DNA from: an uncultured Blautia sp.
GTDB lineage: Bacteria; Bacillota; Clostridia; Lachnospirales; Lachnospiraceae
Reading direction: 5' to 3'
Length of the DNA: 36,430 nucleotides
Assembly (NCBI GenBank): GCA_900551075.1
Contig: URVB01000038.1
Location: 1-36,430, forward strand
The notes below the pieces were generated by a model. It was not told the DNA's origin, did not search any database, and was given only the letters and a program-made list of their open reading frames with translations. Position numbers and translations under genes: made by a program. Within the stretch, counting starts at the first letter, position 1; each line of letters starts with the position of its first letter. This document shows, in pieces, positions 15,990 through 24,651 of the stretch.

Positions 15990-17276
15990 ATGAAGAAATA
16001 CAGCGAAATGAACAGAGACGAACTTTTGGCCCTGAAAAGGGAGCTGGATCAGCAGTATGCTGAAATTAAGGCGCAGGGCCTGGCTCTGGATATGTCTCGT
16101 GGTAAACCGGGCACAGACCAGTTGGATATTTCTATGGGGATGATGGAGGTTCTGGCGAATGGGGCAGAATTGAAATGTGAGACAGGCGTGGATTGCCGTA
16201 ACTATGGTGTGATCGATGGGATTCCGGAGGCAAAACGCCTGCTTGGCGCTATGTCAGAGGTAGATCCGGAGCATATCATTATTTATGGAAATTCCAGCCT
16301 GAATGTTATGTTTGATTCCATTGCGCGTTCCATGACGCATGGTGTGCTGGGCCATACACCATGGTGTAAACTGGATAAGGTGAAATTTCTCTGTCCGGTA
16401 CCGGGATATGACCGTCATTTCAAGATTACGGAGTTTTTCGGTATCGAGATGGTCAATGTTCCAATGACTCCGGTCGGACCGGATATGGATATGGTAGAAA
16501 AGCTGGTAAACGGGGATGAGGCAGTCAAGGGTATCTGGTGTGTGCCGAAATATTCTAATCCGCAGGGAATTACCTATTCTAAGGAAACCGTAGAGCGTTT
16601 TGCCCGCCTGAAGCCTGCAGCTCCTGATTTTCGTATCTATTGGGATAATGCTTATAGCATTCATCATCTGTATGACGATAACCAGGATTTCCTGGTGGAA
16701 ATCCTGGGAGAATGTGTAAGGGCCGGAAATCCTGATATTGTTTATAAGTTTACTTCCACCTCTAAGGTCAGCTTCCCCGGCTCCGGTATTGCAGCCGTTG
16801 CGGCCTCCAGGGCAAATCTGGAAGATTTCCGCAGATATATGCAGATGCAGACCATCGGACATGATAAGCTGAATCAACTGCGCCATGTAAGATTTTTCAG
16901 GGATTTGGATGGTCTGCATGCACACATGAGAAAGCATGCGGATTTGATTCGTCCGAAATTTGAGATGGTTTTGGAAACTCTGGATAAAGAGCTCTCCGGC
17001 CTTGGCATCGGAGAATGGACCAGACCACACGGGGGATATTTTATTTCCTTTGATTCCATGGAAGGCTGTGCAAAAGCGATTGTTGCAAAAGCAAAAGAAG
17101 CCGGCGTGGTATTGACGGGGGCAGGTGCCACCTATCCATACGGAAAGGATCCCAAGGATTCCAATATCCGTATTGCGCCTACATATCCGGAGCTGAAGGA
17201 GCTGGAACAGGCGGCAAAAGTATTTGTACTGTGTGTGAAGCTTGCAAGTGTTGAGAGGCTTTTGGCAGAATCATGA
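15990..17276 (+). CDS. PLP-dependent aspartate-type aminotransferase (class I fold, Aminotran PF12897 type)
   Basis: A 428-residue cytoplasmic aminotransferase, probably aspartate/2-oxoglutarate. It belongs to the branch described from Corynebacterium-type aspartate aminotransferases rather than classical AspC. Visible are SRGKPGTDQLD near 36-46, YSNPQG (188-193), the cofactor-contacting DNAY (219-222) and the PLP lysine Lys259 in KFTSTSKVSFPGSG. The C-terminal carboxylate-binding Arg is in SNIRIAPTYP. GAGGAGG lies just before the ATG. It has its own promoter; downstream genes follow closely, but the metabolic link is unclear. Confidence 0.9.
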   Translation: MKKYSEMNRDELLALKRELDQQYAEIKAQGLALDMSRGKPGTDQLDISMGMMEVLANGAELKCETGVDCRNYGVIDGIPEAKRLLGAMSEVDPEHIIIYGNSSLNVMFDSIARSMTHGVLGHTPWCKLDKVKFLCPVPGYDRHFKITEFFGIEMVNVPMTPVGPDMDMVEKLVNGDEAVKGIWCVPKYSNPQGITYSKETVERFARLKPAAPDFRIYWDNAYSIHHLYDDNQDFLVEILGECVRAGNPDIVYKFTSTSKVSFPGSGIAAVAASRANLEDFRRYMQMQTIGHDKLNQLRHVRFFRDLDGLHAHMRKHADLIRPKFEMVLETLDKELSGLGIGEWTRPHGGYFISFDSMEGCAKAIVAKAKEAGVVLTGAGATYPYGKDPKDSNIRIAPTYPELKELEQAAKVFVLCVKLASVERLLAES

Positions 17277-17358
17277 AGAAGGAGGAATAAGCTTCAAAAG
17301 GAGAGGCATATTCTGTACGTAAGAAAACGGGTTATATCAGAAAGATTGGGTAGATACA

Positions 17359-18759
17359 ATGACAGAAGAAAGAGCAGGACTGAGCAGGGGGAAAAAGATA
17401 GTGATCGGTCTCATCATTGTACTCCTGGTATTAACGGCAGGCGCCTACTATGTGGGCGTGCGGTATTTCGCAAATCATTTTTTGCCCGGAACTATGATAA
17501 ATGGATTCAACTGTTCTTATATGACGGCAGAGGAAACGGAGAATCTGATCGCTGCACAGGTAGGCGCGTATGTGCTTACGATAGAAACACGCGGCAATGG
17601 GCAGGAGAGTATTACTGCAGAGCAGACAGGGCTTGAATATGAGCCGGACAATACGGTGAAGGAGCTGATTGCAGTCCAGGATCGTTTTAAATGGTTTCTG
17701 GCATTTCGCCGGCAGGAAGCATACGATATGACAGTGCCGACAACGTATGACGATGAGAAATTCGAGGCTGCAGCAGCCGGCCTGAGCTGTATGCAGGAGG
17801 AGAATAACAAAGCTCCGGCAGATGCATATATTAAGGAAACAGACAGCGGCTTTGAAATTATTCCGGAGGAAGAGGGAACGCAGCTTAAGAGAGATCAGGT
17901 GAAGAAGCTGATTTCCAAGGCTGTGTCTTCCGGCCAAACGGTCCTGAATCTGGAAGAAGAGGATTGCTATGAAAAGCCCGGGGTTTACAAAGATGATGAA
18001 GAGCTGGTGAAGGACTGTGAGCAGATGAATAGGCTGACGGATGTTGTCATTACTTATGATTTTGCGGACAGGACGGAAACTGTAGACAGGAGTGTGATCA
18101 AGGACTGGCTGGTCAGGGATGAAAACGGCGATTATACGTTGGATAAGACAAAGGTAGCGGCCTATGTTAATGAGCTTGGGTACAAATATGATACCTTTGG
18201 CTGTACCAGGAATTTCCGTACTTATGATGGGAGAGATGTTACCATTACAGGCGGTGATTACGGCTGGGCAATTGATCAGACCGCAGAGACGGATGCCCTG
18301 TTTGAGGCAGTCCAAAGTGGAGAAACCCAGGTGCGTGAGCCGATATATGCCTATAAGGGCTGGAGCCGTGACTCCAATGATATCGGATATACATATGTAG
18401 AGATCGATCTGACGAACCAGTGGATGGTTTTCTACAAAGATGGAAGTCCCATCGTGAGTACTCCGGTAGTTACAGGGAATCCTAATATTCAGGGAATGGA
18501 GACGCCCACAGGCTGTTTTGCCATTGATGCCATGAAATCTCCCTCCGTTTTGAAGGGAGAGAATTATGCGGCAGAAGTAACTTATTGGATGCCTTTCTGT
18601 GGCAATGTGGGAATCCATGATGCTACCTGGCGTACAGAGTTCGGGGGAAATCTGTATATGCTGGAGGGCTCTCACGGTTGTGTGAATACACCGTATGATC
18701 AGGCCAAAATCATATATGAGAACATCGACATCGGTGCTCCGGTAGTGGTATATAAGTAG
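17359..18759 (+). CDS. L,D-transpeptidase (YkuD domain) with PG4-type domains
   Basis: A 466-residue membrane-anchored peptidoglycan cross-linking enzyme that makes 3-3 bonds. One N-terminal helix (about 12-34) anchors it; the middle (about 50-330) looks like two putative peptidoglycan-binding PG4-type domains; the YkuD catalytic domain is C-terminal. Catalytic residues are visible: His420 (GIHDATW), then SHGCVNTP with His439 and nucleophile Cys441. The ribosome site before the ATG at 17359 is weak. It is followed by Ddl and MurF, so the three form a cell-wall group. Confidence 0.92.
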   Translation: MTEERAGLSRGKKIVIGLIIVLLVLTAGAYYVGVRYFANHFLPGTMINGFNCSYMTAEETENLIAAQVGAYVLTIETRGNGQESITAEQTGLEYEPDNTVKELIAVQDRFKWFLAFRRQEAYDMTVPTTYDDEKFEAAAAGLSCMQEENNKAPADAYIKETDSGFEIIPEEEGTQLKRDQVKKLISKAVSSGQTVLNLEEEDCYEKPGVYKDDEELVKDCEQMNRLTDVVITYDFADRTETVDRSVIKDWLVRDENGDYTLDKTKVAAYVNELGYKYDTFGCTRNFRTYDGRDVTITGGDYGWAIDQTAETDALFEAVQSGETQVREPIYAYKGWSRDSNDIGYTYVEIDLTNQWMVFYKDGSPIVSTPVVTGNPNIQGMETPTGCFAIDAMKSPSVLKGENYAAEVTYWMPFCGNVGIHDATWRTEFGGNLYMLEGSHGCVNTPYDQAKIIYENIDIGAPVVVYK

Positions 18760-18769
18760 TAAGCGAGGG

Positions 18770-18807
18770 TGCTGCAGGGATTTCATGGGAAACCTTGCAG
18801 CAGTTTT
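18770..18807 (+). terminator. Hairpin terminator or attenuator between the transpeptidase and ddl
   Basis: TGCTGCAGGG (18770-18779) pairs with CCTTGCAGCA (18793-18802), 10 bp with one wobble, followed by only four T. The short T run suggests partial termination, so some readthrough into ddl is likely. Confidence 0.6.
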
Positions 18808-18832
18808 GTATAAATGAAAAGGAGATGAGAGC

Positions 18833-19918
18833 ATGAAGGTTGTAGTATTGGCTGGAGGAACCAGCACGGAACGGGCGGTTTCCATCGTATCCGGAACAGG
18901 AATCTGTACTGCCCTGCGGCAGAAGGGGCATCTGGCGGTTTTGGTCGATATTTTCTGCGGAACAGAGGTCGTGGACTGGGAGAATCCGTTTCCGGAGGAA
19001 TATGATGTGGAACAGGCCTCCGCTTATATGAAAAGCTTTGATGAAAAAATCCGGGAAATGCAGAAAGTGAGAAGAAACTTTTTCGGACCGAATGTGCTTG
19101 AGCTCTGCCGGCAGGCTGATATTGTGTTCCTGGGGCTTCACGGCGCCAATGGTGAGGACGGAAAGGTACAGGCAGCTTTTGATCTGATGGGAATCAAATA
19201 TACAGGAACCGGTTATCTGAGCAGTGCTATGGCTATGGATAAGGGAATTACAAAGGAGATGTTCCGTATGCACCATGTTCCGACTCCTGCAGGAACAACT
19301 ATGGAAAAGAAGGATTATACCGTGGATCTTTCTGTACTTGGCCTGGAATTTCCGGTGGTGGTGAAGACCTGCTGCGGCGGTTCCTGTATCGGCGTTTATA
19401 TTGCGGACAACCAGGCGGATTATGAGAAGGCTCTTAAGGATGCATTTACCTATGAAAATGAGGTAGTTGTGGAGAAGTGTATCCATGGTACAGAATATAC
19501 GGTTGCTGTAGTGGATGGTGAGGCTTATCCGGTTGTGGAGATTGTTCCGTGTGAGGGCTTCTATAATTACGAAAATAAATATAAGCCCGGTGCGACGAGG
19601 GAAATCTGTCCTGCACCGATTTCTCCGGAATTGACTAAGAAAATGCAGGATTATGCAGTACGGGGATATCATGCCCTTGGACTGGAAAGCTATGCGAGAC
19701 TGGATTTTATGATGACAGAGGATGAAGAGATGTTCTGTCTGGAAGCCAATACCCTTCCCGGAATGACGCCGACCAGCCTGATTCCGCAGGAAGCACAGGC
19801 GCTTGGTATTGATTATCCCAGTCTCTGTGAAGAATTGATCCGGGTTTCAATGAAGAAGTATGAACAGGCTTTTTTGGGAAAATCAATGGCATTGAAAACG
19901 GAACCGCATGAAATATAA
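18833..19918 (+). CDS. ddl: D-alanine-D-alanine ligase
   Basis: ATP-grasp enzyme making the D-Ala-D-Ala dipeptide for peptidoglycan (361 aa). Visible are the N-terminal LAGGTSTERAVSI, GLHGANGEDG, the ATP-grasp region MAMDKGITK, the omega-loop tyrosine in FYNYENKYK (the Tyr form of D-Ala rather than D-lactate ligases) and the metal-binding end FCLEANTLPGMTPTSLIPQE. In the ATP-closing loop the usual GSSVG reads GSCIG, with Cys in place of the second Ser. AAGGAG precedes the ATG. It is followed by murF, whose product adds this dipeptide to the precursor. Confidence 0.92.
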   Translation: MKVVVLAGGTSTERAVSIVSGTGICTALRQKGHLAVLVDIFCGTEVVDWENPFPEEYDVEQASAYMKSFDEKIREMQKVRRNFFGPNVLELCRQADIVFLGLHGANGEDGKVQAAFDLMGIKYTGTGYLSSAMAMDKGITKEMFRMHHVPTPAGTTMEKKDYTVDLSVLGLEFPVVVKTCCGGSCIGVYIADNQADYEKALKDAFTYENEVVVEKCIHGTEYTVAVVDGEAYPVVEIVPCEGFYNYENKYKPGATREICPAPISPELTKKMQDYAVRGYHALGLESYARLDFMMTEDEEMFCLEANTLPGMTPTSLIPQEAQALGIDYPSLCEELIRVSMKKYEQAFLGKSMALKTEPHEI

Positions 19919-19937
19919 AAACAGTAGGGATGAAAAT

Positions 19938-21308
19938 ATGAAAAATTTAACTTTGGAAAATCTGGAAAAGGTATGCGGCGGTAAGTATTTCGGTTCTGCC
20001 GGTGCAAGGAATGCGGAGGTTACGGCAATTACGACAGACAGCCGGAAGGTGGAAAAGGGCTGCCTGTTTGTACCGATCGTAGGGGAACGCGTAGATGCAC
20101 ATAAGTTTATTCCGGATGTGATGCGGAAGGGGGCTCTTTTTGTACTTTCCGAAAAAACACTGGAGTATGCGGATTTTCCTTATATATTAGTAAAATCCAC
20201 ACTTCAGGCGGTGAAGGATATTGCGGAGTTTTATCTGGAGCAGCTTGGAATTCCGGTAGTGGGGATTACAGGAAGCGTTGGAAAGACCAGCACAAAGGAA
20301 GTAATCGCAGCCGTACTGAAGGAAAAATATCGTACGCTGAAAACGCAGGGGAATTTCAATAATGAATTGGGGCTTCCTCTGACTGTGTTCCGTCTGCGGG
20401 ACGAGGATGAAATCGCTGTATTGGAAATGGGTATCAGTGAGTTTGGGGAGATGACCCGCCTTTCCAGGGTGGCCAGGCCCAATACCTGTGTGATTACCAA
20501 CATCGGAACCTGTCATCTGGAAAATCTGGGGGACCGGGAAGGCGTACTGAAGGCTAAAACAGAGATATTCAAATTTATGAGACCGGGAGGCGCCATTATA
20601 CTGAACGGGGATGACGATAAGCTTTCCACGATAAAGGAGTATGAAGGTACCAAACCGGTATTTTTCGGATTGGATACGCAGAGAGAAATTTATGCAGACG
20701 GGCTTGTCAGCCATGGCCTGAAGGGCGTTTCCTGCCGAATCCATTTGGGGGAGGAGGCCTTTGAGGTGCTGGTTCCCATGCCGGGACGGCATATGGTGTA
20801 CAATGCTCTGGCTGCTGCGGCAGTGGGCAGGGTTTATGGACTGACAACGGAGGAGATAAAGCGGGGGATTGAGAGTCTGGAGGCCATCAGCGGCCGCTTT
20901 AAGATGATTGAGACTGAGAACTTTTTGATTGTGGATGACTGCTATAATGCGAACCCTATGTCTATGAAGGCATCTTTGGATGTGCTGCAGGATGGTGCAG
21001 GCCGCCGTGTGGCGATTCTGGGTGATATGGGCGAGCTTGGCGAAAACGAGGTGTCCCTGCATGAAGAAGTAGGCGAGCATGCAGGGCACTGTAAGATCGA
21101 GGTATGCATCTGTGTGGGTGAACTATGTTATCATATGGCAGAGAAGGTAAGGGAGACGAATCCTGCTCTTACGGTGATTTATGAGAAGGATAGAGCAAGC
21201 CTCCTTGCAAAACTGGCGCAGTATGTACAGAAGGGGGATACCATTCTGGTAAAGGCCTCCCATTTTATGAGATTTGAAGATGTGGTAAGGGCATTGCGGG
21301 AAATGTAA
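19938..21308 (+). CDS. murF: UDP-N-acetylmuramoyl-tripeptide--D-alanyl-D-alanine ligase
   Basis: Cytoplasmic Mur ligase (456 aa) that attaches D-Ala-D-Ala to UDP-MurNAc-tripeptide, using the product of the upstream ddl. The N-terminal domain has ITTDSRKVEKGCLFVPI; the ATP loop is GSVGKTST (112-119); FNNELGLPLTVF, EMGISEFGEM, ITNIGTCHLENLG, NGDDDKL and DDCYNANPMSM mark the central and C-terminal domains. I chose the ATG at 19938, with AGGG about 9 bases before it; an in-frame ATG at 19908 overlaps the end of ddl and is a possible coupled alternative. Confidence 0.93.
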   Translation: MKNLTLENLEKVCGGKYFGSAGARNAEVTAITTDSRKVEKGCLFVPIVGERVDAHKFIPDVMRKGALFVLSEKTLEYADFPYILVKSTLQAVKDIAEFYLEQLGIPVVGITGSVGKTSTKEVIAAVLKEKYRTLKTQGNFNNELGLPLTVFRLRDEDEIAVLEMGISEFGEMTRLSRVARPNTCVITNIGTCHLENLGDREGVLKAKTEIFKFMRPGGAIILNGDDDKLSTIKEYEGTKPVFFGLDTQREIYADGLVSHGLKGVSCRIHLGEEAFEVLVPMPGRHMVYNALAAAAVGRVYGLTTEEIKRGIESLEAISGRFKMIETENFLIVDDCYNANPMSMKASLDVLQDGAGRRVAILGDMGELGENEVSLHEEVGEHAGHCKIEVCICVGELCYHMAEKVRETNPALTVIYEKDRASLLAKLAQYVQKGDTILVKASHFMRFEDVVRALREM

Positions 21309-21404
21309 ATTGCTACGGGAATTTGACGAACGATTTTTGTTTCCCGTCAGGTGTGATAGATGTATAATCTTATCAGTAATCATTTATTCTTTAAGGAGGG
21401 GATT

Positions 21405-21998
21405 ATGCTGGAAACTATCATGCACCTGCATATATTGCTCTATGTTATGGCGGTCGCCGGGGCTGTCGGAGCAATCGGAATGCTGGCCACGCACCTTACT
21501 TACAGAAGAGCATTGAGAAAAACAAAAGCTGTAATGAACCTGAAAGAGAAATGGCTGAATTTGTGGAAGACAAGGGACAGGCTTCTGGGCCGTATGAATC
21601 TCATGGTGTGGATTCCTTCATTGCTCAGCACCGTGTTTTTTGGACTGGCGCTGCTGTTTGCCACAAGGCTGGAACTGGAGGAAGGACTTCCGCTTACATA
21701 TCTGTATCTGGGAGCTGCCGTGCCTGTTGTGCTCCTGCTTCTGCGTCAGGCACTGGATTTTACTTACAGGGAAGATTTGGTGATGAATTCGCTGGCAGAT
21801 TATGTGGAGCAGATGCGTGCCTGGGTGGAGAATGTGCCGGATACGCAGAAGTCGGACCCTGTACTGCAGGACGAGGTGGTGGAGCGGATTACTGCCAGTA
21901 TCCGGCAGACGGCTGCCACGGGCAGTCATTTCAGTAAAATGCTGACTCCGGAGGAGGAAGAAATCATGAGGGAAATCATCAGAGAGTTCATGAATTGA
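21405..21998 (+). CDS. Membrane protein of unknown function
   Basis: A 197-residue protein I cannot assign to a known family. Three hydrophobic helices are seen (about 7-29, 66-86 and 93-113), with a basic loop between the first two (YRRALRKTKAVMNLKEKW) and an acidic soluble C-terminal third rich in Glu (LTPEEEEIMREIIREF). AAGGAGG lies close before the ATG at 21405, and a consensus TATAAT at 21363-21368 could start its own transcript, though its -35 is poor. It sits between murF and pgi and has no obvious link to either. Confidence 0.7.
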   Translation: MLETIMHLHILLYVMAVAGAVGAIGMLATHLTYRRALRKTKAVMNLKEKWLNLWKTRDRLLGRMNLMVWIPSLLSTVFFGLALLFATRLELEEGLPLTYLYLGAAVPVVLLLLRQALDFTYREDLVMNSLADYVEQMRAWVENVPDTQKSDPVLQDEVVERITASIRQTAATGSHFSKMLTPEEEEIMREIIREFMN

Positions 21999-22000
21999 CC

Positions 22001-22029
22001 TTGTGAAATCTGCTGATTTTTGATATACT
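22001..22029 (+). promoter_or_regulatory. Sigma-A promoter of pgi
   Basis: TTGTGA (22001-22006) and TATACT (22024-22029) are 17 bases apart, about 64 bases before the pgi start. The AT-rich leader has no obvious structure. Confidence 0.7.
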
Positions 22030-22092
22030 CGGATTATAAGCTTTTGAGATTTTTAACGAAAGAAATTTTCTACTTAAAAAGGAGAGAGAGCC

Positions 22093-23439
22093 ATGAGTAA
22101 AGTAACATTTGATTATTCAAAGGCAGGCTGCTTTATTGCAGAGCATGAAGTAGAGGCTATGAAGGTTCTGGCAGAAGCTGCCAAAGAAACGCTTGTTTCC
22201 AAAACAGGGGCAGGAAATGATTTCCTGGGCTGGGTTGACCTTCCTGTAGATTATGACAAGGAAGAATTTGCCCGTATCAAAGCAGCAGCAAAGAAAATTC
22301 AGGAGGATTCCCAGGTACTTCTGGTTATCGGAATCGGCGGTTCCTATCTTGGGGCGAGAGCTGCCATTGAATTTCTGAGACATGGTTTCTATAACAATGT
22401 TTCCAAAGAAATCCGCAGGACACCGGAAATTTATTTTGTGGGAAACAGTATCAGCAGCAGCTATATTCAGGGATTGATCGATGTGATCGGAGACAGGGAT
22501 TTCTCTGTGAACATGATTTCCAAATCCGGAACTACTACAGAGCCGGCTATCGCTTTCCGTGTATTCAAGGAAATGCTGGAAAAGAAATACGGCAAGGAGG
22601 CTGCGGCTAAGAGAATTTATGCGACTACTGACAAGGCAAGAGGAGCTTTGAAGAAGGTTGCTGATGAAGAGGGATACGAGGAATTTGTTGTGCCGGATGA
22701 TGTAGGAGGCCGTTTCTCCGTATTGACAGCAGTAGGCCTGCTTCCAATCGCAGTCAGCGGTGCGGATATCGATCAGTTGATGGAGGGTGCTGCTTCCGGA
22801 CGGGACATCGCTCTTAACAGCACGTTCGAGGAGAATGATGCGCTGAAATATGCAGCCATCCGCAACATTCTTCTGCGTAAAGGCAAAACGGTTGAGATTC
22901 TGGCAAACTACGAGCCAAGCCTGCACTATATCAATGAGTGGTGGAAACAGCTTTACGGAGAGAGCGAGGGCAAGGACCAGAAGGGTATTTTCCCGGCGGC
23001 CGTAGATCTGACAACAGATCTGCATTCTATGGGACAGTTTATCCAGGATGGCAGCCGCATTATGTTCGAGACGGTCATGAATGTGGAGGAGTCCGGGGCT
23101 GAGCTGATCATTGGTGAAGAAGCGGTTGATTTGGATGGCTTAAATTATCTGGCCGGCAAAACTGTAGATTTCGTGAATAAGAGTGCTATGAACGGAACGA
23201 TTCTGGCTCATACAGATGGACAGGTTCCGAACTTAAGAGTAGATATTCCAAAGCAGAGCGAATTTTATCTGGGTCAGTTGTTCTACTTCTTTGAGTTTGC
23301 ATGCGGTATCAGCGGATACCTTTTGGGTGTAAACCCATTCAATCAGCCGGGTGTAGAGAGCTACAAGAAGAACATGTTCGCACTTCTTGGCAAACCGGGC
23401 TTTGAGAAAGAAAGAGAGGAACTGCTGAAGAGACTGTAA
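22093..23439 (+). CDS. pgi: Glucose-6-phosphate isomerase
   Basis: Glycolytic enzyme interconverting glucose-6-phosphate and fructose-6-phosphate (448 aa, the short Firmicutes form). Sugar-isomerase domains are clear: VIGIGGSYLGARAAIEFL, MISKSGTTTEPAIAFRVF, DVGGRFSVLTAVGLLP, the active-site region QLYGESEGKDQKGIFP and C-terminal GVNPFNQPGVESYK. AAGGAGAG precedes the ATG. It would also process glucose-6-phosphate derived from the glucoside systems in this window. The hydroxyacid dehydrogenase follows without a terminator. Confidence 0.96.
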   Translation: MSKVTFDYSKAGCFIAEHEVEAMKVLAEAAKETLVSKTGAGNDFLGWVDLPVDYDKEEFARIKAAAKKIQEDSQVLLVIGIGGSYLGARAAIEFLRHGFYNNVSKEIRRTPEIYFVGNSISSSYIQGLIDVIGDRDFSVNMISKSGTTTEPAIAFRVFKEMLEKKYGKEAAAKRIYATTDKARGALKKVADEEGYEEFVVPDDVGGRFSVLTAVGLLPIAVSGADIDQLMEGAASGRDIALNSTFEENDALKYAAIRNILLRKGKTVEILANYEPSLHYINEWWKQLYGESEGKDQKGIFPAAVDLTTDLHSMGQFIQDGSRIMFETVMNVEESGAELIIGEEAVDLDGLNYLAGKTVDFVNKSAMNGTILAHTDGQVPNLRVDIPKQSEFYLGQLFYFFEFACGISGYLLGVNPFNQPGVESYKKNMFALLGKPGFEKEREELLKRL

Positions 23440-23481
23440 GAACCGCAGGTAAATCTTCAGCGGGATATGCAGGAGCATTTT

Positions 23482-24453
23482 TTGACAGCCATGATGCGGA
23501 TTGTCATATTAGAAGGGAAAAGTGTGGGTGAGGATATTGTCTTCACCCCTTTTCAGCATTTGGGTGAGGTAACGGTATATTCTGAGACATCTGCGGATGA
23601 AATGCCGGAGAGGATCGCGGATGCGGATATTATCGTGGCGAACAAGCTGCCCATGTGTGAAAAAACATTAAAAAATGCGGAGCATTTGAAATTGATCTGT
23701 CTGACCGCAACCGGAATCAACAATCTGGATGGTACATATTTAAAATCCAGAGGGATTCAGGCGTGCAATGTGGCGGGCTATTCCACAGATGCGGTGGCGC
23801 AGCATACCTTTGCGCTATTGCTTTATCTGTGGGAGAAACTGCGGTATTACGATGATTTTGTAAAGTCGGGAGCTTATTCCGGAGGAAAAGCCTTTTCCTG
23901 TTTTCCGGAAAGATTTTATGAGCTGAAAGGGAAGACCTGGGGAATCATCGGAATGGGGGCCATCGGGAGGAGAGTTGCCGGGATAGCATCCGTATTCGGA
24001 TGCCGTATCATCTGTTATTCCGCTTCCGGAAATAAATATGAGCTGTGTGGGTACGAGCAGGTAGACTTTGATACGCTGCTGGCGGAGTCGGATATTTTAT
24101 CCATACATGCACCTCTGAATGCCTTTACAGAGAATCTGATGAATTTGGAAGCATTCCGCAAGATGAAAAAGGAGGCTGTGCTGATCAATGTGGCGAGAGG
24201 CCCGATTGTTAATCAGGAGGATTTGTACATAGCCCTTACGGAAAATATGATCGGAGGGGCGGGACTGGATGTCCTGAAGGAAGAGCCGCTTAGAGAGGAC
24301 AATCCATTGGGACGGATCAAAGACAGCCGCAGGCTGGTCATTACGCCTCATATGGGATGGGCGCCTGTGGAAACGCGTACCCGATGTATCAATGAGGCGG
24401 CGGCAAATATTTCCGCCTTTCTCAGAGGGGAAGAACGGAACAGGGTGTACTGA
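23482..24453 (+). CDS. D-isomer specific 2-hydroxyacid dehydrogenase
   Basis: NAD(P)-dependent dehydrogenase of the glycerate/phosphoglycerate dehydrogenase type (about 323 aa). The Rossmann motif is GMGAIGRRVAG; catalytic residues are Arg in NVARGPIVNQEDL, Glu in DVLKEEPL and His in TPHMGWAP. The start is uncertain: an AGGAG site at 23471-23475 points to the TTG at 23482, while ATGs at 23467, 23491 and 23494 lack a well-spaced site, and family members usually begin at the position of 23494. The substrate cannot be named; hydroxypyruvate or a related 2-keto acid is usual for this branch. Confidence 0.85.
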   Translation: MTAMMRIVILEGKSVGEDIVFTPFQHLGEVTVYSETSADEMPERIADADIIVANKLPMCEKTLKNAEHLKLICLTATGINNLDGTYLKSRGIQACNVAGYSTDAVAQHTFALLLYLWEKLRYYDDFVKSGAYSGGKAFSCFPERFYELKGKTWGIIGMGAIGRRVAGIASVFGCRIICYSASGNKYELCGYEQVDFDTLLAESDILSIHAPLNAFTENLMNLEAFRKMKKEAVLINVARGPIVNQEDLYIALTENMIGGAGLDVLKEEPLREDNPLGRIKDSRRLVITPHMGWAPVETRTRCINEAAANISAFLRGEERNRVY

Positions 24454-24517
24454 CAATTTTATGCCTTGCCACAGGCAAGGGCATTTACAGCTCCTTTGCA
24501 GCAGCTATCCGGGAAAA

Positions 24518-24563
24518 GCCTGTAAATACGCGGATGCAACCGTAAGTTTACATGGCTTTTTTT
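24518..24563 (+). terminator. Terminator after the hydroxyacid dehydrogenase
   Basis: GCCTGTAAA (24518-24526) pairs with TTTACATGGC (24547-24556) with one bulge, followed by seven T. A second GC hairpin without a T run lies just upstream (ATGCCTTGCC at 24461-24470 with GGCAAGGGCAT at 24474-24484). Confidence 0.7.
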
Positions 24564-24651
24564 AAAAGCAACAGAAAGGGTATGGAGTTTTACATGATGT
24601 TCTTGTATACTTTTTGCAGGTCGACTGAGAAAGTAAACGGGAGGAATAAAA

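Noticed and set aside
17278..17305. Strong ribosome-site-like stretch AAGGAGGAATAAGCTTC, similar to one at 26143-26160 (AAGGAGGAGTAAGCTC).
   Set aside because: No suitably spaced start codon follows at either place; the likeness is short and dominated by the ribosome-site core, so probably chance.
17431..18885. Long open frame antisense to the L,D-transpeptidase.
   Set aside because: No ribosome site or recognisable domain; it is a by-product of the transpeptidase codon pattern, whose catalytic motifs are intact.
20187..21089. Open frame antisense to murF.
   Set aside because: No ribosome site and no domain; murF motifs on the plus strand explain the region.
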